Shown here piece after piece: positions 11,001-20,723 of a stretch of 22,921 nt of DNA. Source of the DNA: Elysia marginata (Eukaryota > Mollusca > Gastropoda > Plakobranchidae); assembly GCA_019649035.1 (NCBI GenBank), contig BMAT01004043.1, positions 146,365 through 169,285 of the forward strand, read 5' to 3'. The notes below the pieces were generated by a model, which saw only the letters and a program-made list of their open reading frames with translations, did not search any database and was not told the origin of the DNA. The translations under genes were made by a program, and so were the position numbers. Position 1 is the stretch's first letter, and each line of letters starts with the position of its first letter.

Positions 11001-12405
11001 GAAATGCTATCTTTCTTTCTCTCTCTCTCTCTCCCTCCCTCCCTCCCATTCCGATAAGCCTTTAGATGCCTTCAACAGTTTATTCTTCTTAAATAGAGAT
11101 CTCTACAAGCTATTTTGTGCTGATGGGTATTCTGACTTTATACCTGACCTACGCAGAAAAGGGAATTTTCCTGGTAGCGTTGGAACAAGATCGTGCAATG
11201 ATGGAGCCTGACAATACATGGGTGCTGTCCTCTTCTCTACGCAAGTATGTGCTAGCTAACCTAAATTTGAAAAGACGACAGTCTTTTATGTTTTTTAGAA
11301 ATATCTTTTTTCCTTTCAAAGTTTGTTGATATTGATCAGGAAAGGGACACAAAGCAAAGTGAGTGATCTCGCTGTTGTTTTCCTTCCACCTTGCACTTTT
11401 AAACTTTCCTCTTCTCCTTCCTCTTTTTTTCTTTTTTCTACTACTATTATTGCAGTTAAACCTTTCTAGCTCAGCACCTTTTTAATTTAAGGTGACCTCC
11501 TGTATAGGAGACGACTTTTCTGCAACTTCCTTGCATTTTTTTATGTTTTGATATCCTGCATTGCAACCACCTTACCATCATGACTGCTGGCAGCTTTTTT
11601 TCTCATGATATTTACAACCTCTTACAACCTCTGCCACTAAACAGGGATGCCAAATTTCAGGTTTTTTCAGGTTGTTACATACATTTAGTTATTGCAAAAC
11701 GTGTGTCCATACCAAGATAAAATGCTAAGCTCATTTTCAGGTCTTATTTTTCAAAATAATTTCGCATCCCTGAACTCAACTACTTTTGACCTGAGTTGAA
11801 TAATTAGCCATCAGTCCAGAACGTAATACGCCTCTCAAGTGCTATTTTTAGAATTTTGGAGAAAATAGACTTACTGGGGAGTCATTTCTGGCTTTTGGAA
11901 GCCTAGAAATATGCCCCTCAACAGCTATTTTTAAAGTTTTGAAAAAAATAGACATAGTCATTTCTGGCTCTCACTTAGTATCAGCCAACAAAGTTTTGCT
12001 GACTTAAAATACCTTGTCACAAAATATTGATATTTTTCTAAGAATGTTGACTTTTGGAAGCTTAGAAAAATGTCTTTTGAAAAACAGCAACACCTTTAAA
12101 TGTGAAAATTGCAAGATTTAACTCATTCACCCTGGAGACGAGACAAATATTGTTCTCTGCGGCAAATAAGTTTTTAAATTTCCATTTAAATAATTTCTAT
12201 CTCATTTTCTGTTCACAGATACGATGTCATGTACAACTTGACAATACAGTACACAGACGGCAAGACCAAAGAGGAGAGAGTTGTGTCATGTTCCAAGTGT
12301 GTTGCTAATTATTTTGACGAGAATGGAGTTTTTTGTTTTGATTTGTTTAGCCCTGTCCTTGAGAGGTTAAGGCAAGATGTATTGAGTGACAAAAAGAAAC
12401 AATAG
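8098..12405 (+). CDS. SPCS2: Signal peptidase complex subunit 2 (SPC25), complete, five exons
   Basis: SPCS2 is a non-catalytic subunit of the ER signal peptidase complex, which removes signal peptides from secretory and membrane proteins. Exons are 8098-8115, 9944-10021, 10345-10505, 11110-11244 and 12219-12405, all GT-AG with phases 0, 0, 2, 2; the total is 579 nt, 192 aa plus TAG. Diagnostic peptides in order are VVKIDKWDSGALKNALDD (N-terminal cytosolic part), HLMDGRLMICTVAVFFAMF (first membrane segment, about residues 52-71), YFYPFPESRSV (loop between the segments), then VLMICVIAYFVLMGILTLYL (second membrane segment, about 79-99). The cytosolic C-terminal domain includes NTWVLSSSLRKYDVMYNLTI and ends VLSDKKKQ, a lysine-rich tail. 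Human SPCS2 is 226 aa; the difference is mostly a shorter N-terminus (MASPKN in exon 1). The exon 1 ATG is followed directly by a consensus GTAAGT donor. No defects are visible. Orthology is certain from sequence; ER location is family knowledge. Confidence 0.95.
8431..8556. mobile_element. Foldback (inverted repeat) element in SPCS2 intron 1
   Basis: ACTTTGCCAGGTTGATAGAA at 8431 is matched in inverted orientation by ATTTCCATCGACCTGGCAAAG at 8536-8556, arms of about 21 bp with three or so mismatches around an 83-bp centre. There is no ORF. It has a MITE-like form; the family is not recognised. Confidence 0.6.
9091..9547. repeat. Complex inverted and direct repeat block in SPCS2 intron 1
   Basis: Three relationships overlap here. 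A direct repeat of about 45 bp (CATTACCCTTCATTTTGTTA at 9105 and CATTACCATTCATTTTGTTG at 9346). An inverted pair, GTACCACCCTATCTAAGTC at 9166 and its complement near 9460-9475, with AATAAAGGGTCCT at 9212 mirrored at 9411. A second inverted pair, CAGGATTTCTGCACT at 9302 and AGTGCAGAAATCTTGCTG at 9526. The layout fits two copies of one element, one complete with inverted ends and one partial. Confidence 0.65.
10506..11109. other. SPCS2 intron 3
   Basis: GTATCC donor to CTACAAG acceptor. It contains the pyrimidine microsatellite. CAGTGGAATCTACTTTAAGTCA near 10745 resembles the terminus of repeat family R, but no full copy can be traced. Confidence 0.7.
11013..11047. repeat. Pyrimidine microsatellite
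   Basis: A CT dinucleotide run is followed by four CCCT units, within SPCS2 intron 3, about 60 bases before the exon 4 acceptor. It may act as an extended polypyrimidine tract. Confidence 0.9.
11642..11772. mobile_element. hAT-like foldback element, copy 1
   Basis: It begins CAGGGATGCCAAATTTCAGG and ends, in inverted form, TTTCGCATCCCTG; 131 bp, no ORF. CAGGG at both ends is typical of hAT transposons. An 8-bp target duplication was looked for and not found. The same termini occur at 22153-22341. Confidence 0.65.
11829..11972. repeat. About 83-bp direct duplication in SPCS2 intron 4
   Basis: GCTATTTTTAGAATTTTGGA at 11841 and GCTATTTTTAAAGTTTTGAA at 11924 are followed in each case by AATAGAC and then AGTCATTTCTGGCT, so two imperfect tandem units are visible. 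The linking GCTTTTGGAAGCCTAGAAA resembles family M interior sequence (compare 12050-12070). Confidence 0.6.
11985..12150. mobile_element. Family M element, copy 2 (right part)
   Basis: The interior TTTTGGAAGCTTAGAAAAATG and the end GTGAAAATTGC then AACTCATTCACCCTGG match copies 1 and 3. The left inverted end is missing or replaced by the duplicated DNA at 11829-11972. The element ends 69 bases before the SPCS2 exon 5 acceptor at 12218. Confidence 0.6.
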
Positions 12406-12781
12406 AACAAAGGGTTGTTGACATTGTTACTAGTTAGTTTATATTAATTCAGGCTGCTTTATAATTTTAAAAAAAAAAGCTGACAAGAACATTGAGTTTG
12501 ATAATTTCATCCGGTGTGTGTTTTAAAGATTTTTTTCCTCTTAAGTTACAGAACCTATAAAATGTAATTTTGTAATTTTTTAGTTGTTGAAAATTTGAAA
12601 ATTTATAAAGGAAAGTTTGGTTCTAACTCAGTGTCGAAGGTTGTCTCTCTACAGACATTAATAATATTGCTGAGCCTCATTTTAGTCAGACATGTATATA
12701 ATTTCATGAAAGAGACTTTTCTCTGCTGAATGCCACTGTTACATCCTGATAATTCCCTTGTGTTCTTTGATATTGTAACTG

Positions 12782-12787
12782 ATTAAA
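12782..12787 (+). terminator. Candidate SPCS2 polyadenylation signal (ATTAAA)
   Basis: This is the first plausible variant hexamer downstream of the SPCS2 stop, about 377 bases away. It is followed 45-70 bases on by a GT-rich stretch (around 12830-12855). Other AATAAA-type hexamers occur further on, for example in the repeat near 13350 and at 14717, so the true 3' end cannot be fixed from sequence alone. Confidence 0.3.
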
Positions 12788-13078
12788 GTAAGTTTATCTC
12801 ATCTGATTTGATCTATGAAGCAGTCAAAAGTTGTATGTTATTTGTGTGATGGATCTGGAAAAGCATTATCAAACCTCCCATCTTAATGAATTCCTTTTTT
12901 TAGCAAAATGTCTCTGCTTTATCAAAATATCTCAATACAAAATTTGAGATATATGGCTTTTTAAAGGTTGCAAGGTAGAAATGCAAGAAACAGAGAAAAA
13001 GATCTGTAAATTTCAGAGAACTGTGTATAACTGATGCATGATGGTTTTGCAATAGTCAAAATGGTTTGGCAAAGCAAG

Positions 13079-13436
13079 GAGGAGTGGGAGAATCACCAGT
13101 AAACTGCCCCAATCGGCACTAGATTCTAGTTACTGTCCTCTGTCCAGCTGCACTAGCCCAGGCAGGCGAGCATGCGCTGCACGCAGTGTCTTGAATCGTG
13201 AATGAAAAAAGATTGCCCATCAACGCACCTCAGCTTTTCTCTTTGTCTCTCCTAAGACCTGTCTGGGGCCTCTCTATCTCTTTCCATCTGGCCACAAGGT
13301 GTTGACTTTAGTTTAAGCAAAAAAAATATTTTCGAGACAGTTGACTTAATGCGAAATAAAGATAAAAAAAACGGGACCATTGCAAGATGTAGACAAAGTT
13401 CAACCTAGAGTTGACTTCTCTCAGATTCCACTGTAT
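13079..13436. mobile_element. Interspersed repeat family R, uninterrupted copy
   Basis: It starts GGAGGAGTGGGAGAATCACC, passes GCTGCACTAGCCCAGGCAGG and GACTTAATGCGAAATAAAG, and ends GATTCCACTGTAT. The same series of blocks recurs at 17017-17134 and 17901-18141. Read from the right it begins ATACAGTGGAATC and has scattered TTAAGTCAAC-like motifs, a style of terminus seen in pogo/Tigger-type DNA elements; no partner terminus is seen at the left, so the class is open. No ORF. Confidence 0.75.
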
Positions 13437-14423
13437 ACAGGCTAGAGTGATACAATATTGACTGTAGAGAAGAATGATGTTTCAGATTTTTTATTATTCC
13501 CCTTTATTGTTTTTCTATGTGTCTCCATTTTTTCCTCTCTGATATCAAATAACTTAATCAAAAATGTTATTTTGATGTACTAACTCTTAGGCATGTTTTT
13601 AATTATAATTTTTTTCAAATTTGGTGCTGGCATTTATTTCTTGTTGGTTTCTGTTGTTTATTTTTTTTTCTCCCATTTATCATAATGAACACTGCTCTGT
13701 TAGTGTTAGTGTTAAGGATTTTGGTTTTGTTTCTTGTACATAAAATGATGCTTTAAGTAACTCATTTAAGTTATGGTTGAATGTTGTATTGTGTATTGTA
13801 CCAAGCACTAAAAACAAAAGATATTTTCAGCTGTTAAGTAAACTGCTAAAATGCTTTATTTTTCATTGTTCATTCTGGAAGATTAAATTTATTTTTTTAT
13901 GAGTGAGTGCTGTAAGAATACCTCTAGGAATGTTAGAAATTTCGCTCTCTGTCAATATGTGGTAGAGAAAGGAATTGGTGTTTAATTTAGGCCATTTGGG
14001 TAAAATAGTGCTGAGTGGGTTAAGACTAAGGAAGCTGAGTGAGTTGTATGTTGTACGGGAAAGTGAGATACCCATTATTAATTAAGAAAACTAGATTGTG
14101 AACACTATGTGCTTTAACGAAAATTAAAGACTTTCCTTCTCAAAATGAAAATGGCTTGTTCTGCTGAATCTGTATTGCACTATCACCGTGGAATTTTGCA
14201 CGAAAAGATCAGGAAAATTTGCACCTCTTTTAAATGTAGGGAAACACCTTTATTTTTAAAAAATGTTATAAATTAAATTAACACTGTTGAATGGACAAAT
14301 AGTTTTAGTAAAGCTGAAAATGTTGTGTGTAGCATGTAATTCACTAAGGTTCCCAGTACATTGTACTTGCTTTATCTTCTAATCTAGGTGTCAAATATGC
14401 TTATAAATACATTTGATTTTTTT

Positions 14424-14702
14424 TTCTCATGTTCAATTTGAATGAGTGAGACGTCACAACTTTCACCTTTCAAATCAAGAAGCTGTTTTGAACAAGACAT
14501 TTTTCCAAGCTTCCATACGTCAAACATTTCATAAAAATATTAGTAATACTTTGTGAAAAGCGATTAAAACTTTTTTTTTTATTTAAAATATTGACAAAAA
14601 GAAGGAAAACAAGACCTTGAATAAGTTAAAATTCCTTTTTTTTTTCACAAAATTTAAATTTCTGACTTCCGATTCAACTCAACCCTGAACGCAAGACATT
14701 TG
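14424..14702. mobile_element. Family M element, copy 4
   Basis: The left end, TTTGAATGAGTGAGACGTCAC (14438), and the right end read on the minus strand, CAGGGTTGAGTTGAATCGGAAG, correspond to the family ends. The interior has AAGACATTTTTCCAAGCTTCC, the complement of the GGAAGCTTAGAAAAATGTCTT block of copy 2, so it lies in the opposite orientation. About 279 bp, AT-rich, no ORF. Confidence 0.6.
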
Positions 14703-15010
14703 TTATTAGATAAAGCAATAAATTTCTGAATACACAACAATTAGACTGATATACGCAAATAAGCGATACATTCATCTAAACAGTGTCTCTCACAGAAAAG
14801 GCATTTTGTGAACTGGAAGGTAGCTCTTTACAAAGCAATAGTTAAAACTTTACTTATTGAATTTTGCACTCAACCTCTCAAAAAAAACTTACTTTATATG
14901 GTGCAGTTTATAGCTCAAAAGTCTGCAAGAGTATTCAGAAAATACATAGGTCAAAATTTGGGCAATCACCCTTTAAAGTTTAATTGTTTCTGCTATTTAT
15001 ACATGTATAT

Positions 15011-15689
15011 ACTGACTGCCAAAAGAAACGCAACATCGAATCTTCAATATATATTGCTGAAAACAATTGCACTTATAGGTTGATTATTTCTTCCTCTTGT
15101 CTGACGCGATGAAGCTGAAGCTGAAAGAAATCTGTTATTCATATGATTTCTGACGAGGTTTCTGCGTTGTCTCTGCGTAGTGCACCTAGACCTACCAGAA
15201 CGGGGCCGATCACTCACCGTATCCGTCTCATGTAGACGTTGTCTGAGTCTAAAAATCGTCGTCCTGTTTACATTCATACGGAGGGAAACTTCACTGATAG
15301 GAAGACCTGCTTGCCGTGCTTGGAGCAGTCCTAAAGCACGATGACGATCAACTTCAGATAAGCGTGGGACTTTGTAAAAATAAAATCGTTTAATTCTAAA
15401 AATGGCGAATAATTATTGGGCACCTTGTAAGGTACCCTTGTGAGTAATTTTGAGAATCTCGACCACGTGGTTTTTCTACACGCACGGATGTTACATTTTT
15501 TACAGGGTATTTAAAAATCGCTCACATTGGCTGGCAAATCACGCACGGGACTCGGGAGTGTGCTTGAACTCATGTTCAGATGTGTTACTACTCACAACAC
15601 ACAAAAAATCAACTCACCAACCTTTTTCTAAAGCGTGTATAGGCGCGAAAATAAGGAATGTCATGTTGCGTTTCTTTTGGCGCTCAGTA
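15011..15689 (-). mobile_element. Internally deleted Tc1/mariner-type transposon with both terminal inverted repeats
   Basis: The left end ACTGACTGCCAAAAGAAACG continuing CAACAT (15011-15036) is matched by the complement of the right end (15664-15689), which reads ACTGAGCGCCAAAAGAAACG then CAACAT: 24 of 26 identical. TA dinucleotides border both ends, as expected for the Tc1/mariner TA target site. At 679 bp the element is about half the usual Tc1 length; it carries only the transposase N-terminus, on the minus strand (15367-15044). Confidence 0.85.
15044..15367 (-). pseudogene. Tc1-like transposase, N-terminal DNA-binding fragment
   Basis: The minus-strand reading frame runs PRLSEVDRHRALGLLQARQA, GLPISEVSLRMNVNRTTIFR, LRQRLHETDTVSDRPRSGRS, then RCTTQRQRRNLVRNHMNNRF and SRQTRGRNNQPISAI. 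This is the paired-type double helix-turn-helix region of Tc1-family transposases, with the DRPRSGRSR linker between the two helix-turn-helix units resembling the GRPR hook. It stops about 108 residues in, right at the left inverted repeat, so the whole DDE catalytic domain (about two thirds of a normal 340-residue protein) is missing. The expected start Met before PRLSE is absent (GTC in its place), so this is a non-coding relic that could only move with a transposase supplied elsewhere. Confidence 0.88.
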
Positions 15690-16040
15690 TATATAGGCCT
15701 ATCACAAGATTAACCATGTAAAAGAAAAAGTTAGCCTGTCATTCATTAACGAATACCAGTATGCATTATTCCCTTGAATTGGAAATTAAACTTAAAGACC
15801 TTAAAACTTTCATATAAAATTATCCAGAATAGTTCAGTAACTGGCTTTGATTAAAATTTGGAATTATTGTAATGCAATTGTGATCAATAATAGAAAGTGC
15901 ATCTAAGTAAATGGCCTAAAAAATGAAACTGTCGGATGAAGATTCTAAATCATTTATAATTGATTCTCGCTATATATTTTTTTGTTTTCTTTAAAATTTG
16001 TTTAAATTTTTTATGGTATAAAATAGAGGTGAGACCATGA

Positions 16041-16305
16041 TATTGCTCCTGTCGAGGGTGGATGAGTCAAAGTTTGAAATTCCTTTTTTTGAAAATATGC
16101 TACATGTATTTAAAGGTCTATTTTTTATTCTTTTTCTCTTTATCTAAAATCAAGAAAAAATGTCAATATCTTCCCTCAAAAAATTGATAACTGATTGACT
16201 CTATGAATTTTATTTTTTTCTTATAAAAATGTCTTCTTGAAAACAGCAATGCTTTAATTTAGGAAATTGTAACGTCCGACTCTTTCACCATTGACGCAGG
16301 ACATT
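16041..16305. mobile_element. Family M element, copy 3
   Basis: The left end is GTCGAGGGTGGATGAGTCAA. The right end, TTGTAACGTCCGACTCTTTC then ACCATTGACGCAGGAC, is its imperfect inverted complement. The interior AAAATGTCTTCTTGAAAACAG matches copy 2. It is followed within a few bases by the palindromic element at 16311. Confidence 0.7.
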
Positions 16306-16310
16306 TAAGT

Positions 16311-16437
16311 TATAACATTGTTTCTTCTTTAATTATATATTCTTTGGAGGTGTCTGTAGGTTCTAGATCATTTATGATTAATTTTAGGGAACAAACACCT
16401 CAATGAAAAATGTAATGAAAGAAGAAGCAATGTTATA
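16311..16437. mobile_element. 127-bp palindromic foldback element
   Basis: TATAACATTGTTTCTTCTTT (16311) pairs with AAAGAAGAAGCAATGTTATA (ending 16437), and further in GGAGGTGTCTGT pairs with ACAAACACCTC. Nearly the whole unit folds back on itself, leaving a loop around 16360-16385. This is MITE-like. TA ends would suit a TA-targeting family, but this is inference. Confidence 0.75.
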
Positions 16438-16825
16438 TGTTATTACAGTAATATTGGATTAAATGCACAGCACTTGGGAGGCTCAAAAAGCGTGCATTTA
16501 GGAGATGCGTGCATTTATAAAAAGTAGTATAAATTACTCGATCTAATTACTTCTCTTTAAATTAAAACGAGAGAATAAAAACCAAATTGTTTCCCCGGAC
16601 GACACAAATTGACGAGGTATAGGCAAGAACATCAAGACATGTACATCTTGTAATCTGCAGGTGTATCACGTGAGCTGATATGGCTTAGCAATTATTGCAC
16701 TGCAACAATGGAACCACTTGTTGACCAAAGGGGGAACCAGCGTGGTTGAGCTGAATGCTGCAAGAGCAAGTATAGGCTAGCCTACAATAGTTTACCTGTC
16801 AGTGCAGTATGGGATGTAAAGTGTT

Positions 16826-16852
16826 GACTTTAAGCGAGGCTGACTTTATCCA
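16826..16852. repeat. Possible third fragment of repeat family R
   Basis: TTGACTTTAAGCGAGGCTGA resembles TTGATTTTAAGCAAGTTGAC in the 3' part of the copy at 18095-18120. It is short and uncertain. Confidence 0.3.
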
Positions 16853-17134
16853 TTTTCAGGGGTGGGGGGTGTAACATAGGACAGTCTGTAAGAGCTAGAT
16901 AAATTCGAGCGCAGCGTGACCACTCTGGTACTCGGAAAAATGATGAAGGCTAGTCTAGGCTAGATCATAGATGTAGACACAGGGATGGAATGCGTGGGTG
17001 TGTGCACGGATATAGGGAGGAGTGGGAGAATCATCAGTGAACTGCCCCAATCAGCAACTACCCAGCTGCACTAGCCCTCCCCGTCCCCAGTGGGCCCAGG
17101 CAGGCAAGCATGCTCTGCACGCAGTGTCTTCAAT

Positions 17135-17900
17135 CATCTATTGTTTTCCGTACCATCCGAGTAAGTAGGTGCAGATTACTGTACATCTCTCTGAGAGCCT
17201 AGGGCACCAACAAAATTTCTCCAAGCATCCCTATCCTGGGCAAGCCATTTTAGCTCATTCCATGTTTTATCAGCCCCTGATCTTTCATCGTCCACTGTCC
17301 TCCATGTATCTTGCAGTCTACCTCTACCTTTCCTTTATAGGTTCCAAGTTAGTGTTACAAATGGGTGGCGATTTTTATCCATTCGGAGTACATGTCCGAG
17401 CCATCTTCTTGTTTAATCCCCTCTACAATTGGATTTATCCATGTTCTATCTACTACATGTATTCTCTTCTTCTTGACCATATGCTCCCATCGAATGCTAA
17501 ATCTTCTTCTCAGACATCTCCCCTCAAATCCCCTGAGTCTCCTCTCTATTTTTTTATTTGTTCTCCATGTTTCTGAAGCATATAAAAGAACTGATCGAAC
17601 ATTTGACTGGTATATTATTACTTTATTAGCTTGTAATTTCATTTCTTTGCCTTGATTTTCAAATGGTATTTAGGCGCTGAAAAGCAATGAAGGCCATTGC
17701 AATTCTGGATGTGATTTCTCTCTGATGTCCCCGTCTGTGTTGAGATAGCTGCCTAAGTTCTTAAATTCATTTACATTTTTCAGGACCATGTTTTTTTATA
17801 AATTTGCACTCCAGTGGCTGTGTTTGCATTTATTCTCATTATCTTAGATTTAGAAATTAGAGTGATTAATTTTTGGTCCAACTGTTTTTTCATGCATTTC
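17135..17900 (-). mobile_element. 5'-truncated non-LTR retrotransposon with 9-bp target duplication
   Basis: GTCTTCAAT occurs immediately before (17126-17134) and at the start of the right flank (17901-17909), the target-site duplication expected from target-primed reverse transcription. The 766-bp insert, read on the minus strand, encodes only the carboxy-terminal end of a LINE ORF2-type protein. No polyA tail is seen at its 3' end (17135), which reads GGAAAACAATAGATG on the minus strand; elements with short non-polyA tails, such as RTE types, would fit. Confidence 0.82.
17168..17860 (-). pseudogene. Broken LINE reverse-transcriptase C-terminal region
   Basis: On the minus strand, conserved blocks appear in changing frames: SKSKIMRINANTATGVQIY, NVNEFKNLGSYLNTDGDI, RSVLLYASETWRTNKKIERR, LRGFEGRCLRRRFSIRWEH, GHVLRMDKNRHPFVTLTW, then KGRGRLQDTWRT and TWNELKWLAQDRDAWRNFV with LGSQRDVQ and a stop. 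These are the thumb and C-terminal tail motifs shared by RTE/CR1/Jockey-like ORF2 proteins (LGSYLNTDGDI, LLYASETW, GHVLRMD.NRHP, AQDR..WR). At least two frameshifts and an in-frame TAA after VTLTWNL interrupt it, so it makes no protein. The endonuclease and the RT catalytic YADD region are absent. Confidence 0.85.
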
Positions 17901-20723
17901 GTCTTCAATAATGAATGGAAAGAAAGATTGCCCACCCACCCACATCTTTGTCTCTATCAAGACCCATACGGTGTCTCGCTATCACTTTCCATCTGACAAA
18001 AAGGAGATGACTATAAGCAAAATAGGTTCGAGGCAGTTTACTTAATGCGAAATAAAGTTACTTCAATAAAAAAAGGAAAAAAGGGACCCTCAACCGAGGG
18101 TTGATTTTAAGCAAGTTGACTTCTTGCGGATTCCACTGTATTTTTCTTGTTTTACTCCATTACAAACTCTGTAACAGTTAATGAAATGACAGTAAGTCTA
18201 GAAAGATAACCCTCGCTGAATTTTTTTAGGGATATTGTCTATTAACATTGGACAGTATGCAAATACAATGGAATCCTCTGAGATTATTACAACACCTTTC
18301 AAGATACCCTTGCTTAAAATGAGTCCCTTCTTACTGTCTACCAGTTTGTTTGGTGGTTGTTTTTTTTTTTTTTTTCACCTATTCTATGTGAAGCCAGTGG
18401 GATTTTTCAGTCTCATGTCAATTTTTTAGCTTGCTACAATATCTGAAACAGCGAACAGTTCAGGACAGAAAGGCGCTTACATTTACACATAGCATCTAAA
18501 ATTAAAACTTCCATTTAGCAGCTTAAATATGGTTGGCCAAAGATTACTAAATGTTGTCACTCCAGGATTTTGTACAGCTTGCAACCACAAAATTTGTTTT
18601 GCCATGAATTTTACTGATTTTAAGTAAAAGTTGAATATTTGACGATAGCAGAGACTATAAAAGGAGGAATTAATGTCATAGCTAATAAAACATGCATTAA
18701 AAGACTCATTGCTAACCATGAGAGATTACTTTGACCTAGCATAGATCCTTTTCCAGTGCTAGCTATAGATTGAGCTAAATTTAGTCATTACAATTTACAT
18801 CACATGTCTGCCCAGTTTGAGAACTTGAGAGATTGGAAAAGCCTGAAAAAAAAGTGCAATACATCAAACTAGATCTATATCTGAATTGTCAATTTATGCT
18901 ATGCATATTATCTGAACCTAAAACTGGTTGTATGACTATGAGTGTTGGCTATCTGAGTTCTAGGTGCCCTTGATCCATCAAGGCCCACAAAGTATGTTAT
19001 CAGTTGAGGAGACAAAATTTAGGCACGCAGTAATAATATAATATAATAATATATACAGTATTAGTTTTGATATGGTGGCTAAGCATGATGTTTTAACTTC
19101 CTTGTAAAATTATAAATGACAAGGATTGGTTTTTTTTAGATGTGACTCAAGGAAAAGAGTCTACATTTGACAGTTATTAAGCTGCTTCATTTATTCTTTC
19201 ATTTACAGATATCAGATATAGATATAATGAAATTCAACTATACCCAAAGCCTTTTTTTTACCATGGGGTCAAATTTCAATTACCAGGTACAAGCAAAGTC
19301 ACTTCTGCTAGAATTGCAATCTTAAAGAGTTACAATATTTTGTACCAACATTTCAAATTTTGTCCCTATTAATAGGATCCACTTAATGGTTTAAACCTTT
19401 TCAGTTTACAGTTCAACAAAGCAAGACAGGAAAAGAAGGAAAACTGAAGTATCTCAAACTATGTATGATTGAAAATTTATTTATTTTGCTCAAATAGGTC
19501 ACCTGAAAACAGGTTTGTTGTCAGCCACCACTTACATTACATGCCATGTAAAATCCTAGTGAATCACATTTATGTCAAAAAACTCATCTCGCATGCTTGA
19601 AAATAATATTGTAAATAAAGTTCTGTACATGTATACATTCAAGAAAATAACAAGTTATCATTTTTACACCATTTACATGTTTTTTAAGTACAAAATATTT
19701 AGTTTGTAACCTTTCTTTAAAAATTTGACAAATAGCAACAAATCATATGCTCAGAACTACTTTATTTCTGATACTAAAGTGTGTTAACTCCTTGTATACA
19801 GGGCAACACATCATGTAGCGTTTAAATAGTACCAAACTACCGGCACACCACTTCATATGGTGGAACCACAACCCGTGGGTTCAAGTTTTTCCAACAAAAT
19901 AGCTGCGTAAAAACATGACCTCAACTCCCACATTAAAGAGTTAAAGAATTAAACTAAAAGAACCCTGGCTCACAATTTTGCCTTTTGCCAATTTTGACAT
20001 TAAAAATTGTTGGTATCGTGCACTAGTATCCTACTGCTAAAAAAAAATTATGAATTAAAAATGAGCTAGTAACTCAATTTGGAGATGTTCACAAATAAGC
20101 ATGGTTTTCATTTAATTTTGGCTTATATTGATTGTTGGATATTATGAATGTTTATAACTTCTTTTAATTTTTGCTTGTTGTTTCTTTTTTTGGGGGGAGG
20201 GGGGATCTAAACATTTGAAGGGTTTCATGAAAAATACATTTTTCAAAAGTTGAGATTTTATGTGAAAACAACTTATTCTTATACTCACTTTCAGTAAAAA
20301 AAAGTCCAATTGTATATAATATACTATTTATAGACGATACTGAAAAGTTATATTGTAGTCTATGTTATAGACAATACTCTTGAGATAAAAATACAAAGAC
20401 GAAGATGGAAAAAACCCATAATTTTTACCCCTTTTCTCAGCAATTTGAAAATCGTTAAAAACGATTATAAAAACCTAGTAAACCATCCGCGTTGTGAACT
20501 CAAAATTTGTGGAGGAATTGCAAGTTAGCAAAATTTGTCTCAAAAATAACAAATTTCCAGCTTTTATTGATTGGTAGCTGGAAATTACTTCTTGTGTGGA
20601 ATGATACATTAAATGCATTACTATCCCCTGAATTATACATCAAAATTTAGTGTTTTTGGAGATGGAACATAAGAGTTTAGGTCCAATGTTCATTTGATAA
20701 AAATTTCAACAAACATTTTTGCT

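Larger units (their letters stand above)
12406..15010. other. SPCS2 3' UTR and downstream intergenic DNA
   Basis: No coding exon is seen. It holds family R (13079) and family M copy 4 (14424). Between them are only short ORFs without family resemblance. Confidence 0.6.
17017..18141. mobile_element. Interspersed repeat family R, copy split by a retrotransposon
   Basis: The left part, 17017-17134, matches 13079-13193 (GGAGTGGGAGAATCATCAGT, AACTGCCCCAATCAGCA, GCTCTGCACGCAGTGTCTT). The right part, 17901-18141, resumes exactly where the left stops (GAATGGAAAGAAAGATTGCC, TACTTAATGCGAAATAAAG, GCGGATTCCACTGTAT). The 766 bases between them are a non-LTR retrotransposon insert. The right part also contains a CCCA trinucleotide-style expansion near 17930-17942. 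Confidence 0.8.

Noticed and set aside
14808..15083. Plus-strand 91-codon ORF
   Set aside because: It crosses the left end of the Tc1-like element, has no family motif and is explained by low GC chance ORFs.
17169..17655. Two plus-strand ORFs of 135 and 96 codons
   Set aside because: Both are antisense to the LINE reverse-transcriptase remnant; their hydrophobic look comes from the complement of basic LINE sequence.
18483..18719. Minus-strand 78-codon ORF ending near 18483
   Set aside because: No recognisable domain, splice context or repeat protein; compatible with chance in AT-rich DNA.
18968..18983. Palindrome CCTTGATCCATCAAGG as a regulatory site or terminator
   Set aside because: A 7-bp arm hairpin in intergenic DNA of an animal genome is common by chance, and nothing is positioned around it.
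19805..19895. Possible second tRNA-derived SINE around CCCGTGGGTTCAAGTTT
   Set aside because: There is a B-box-like GGTTCAAG, but no convincing A box at the right spacing and no body shared with another copy.
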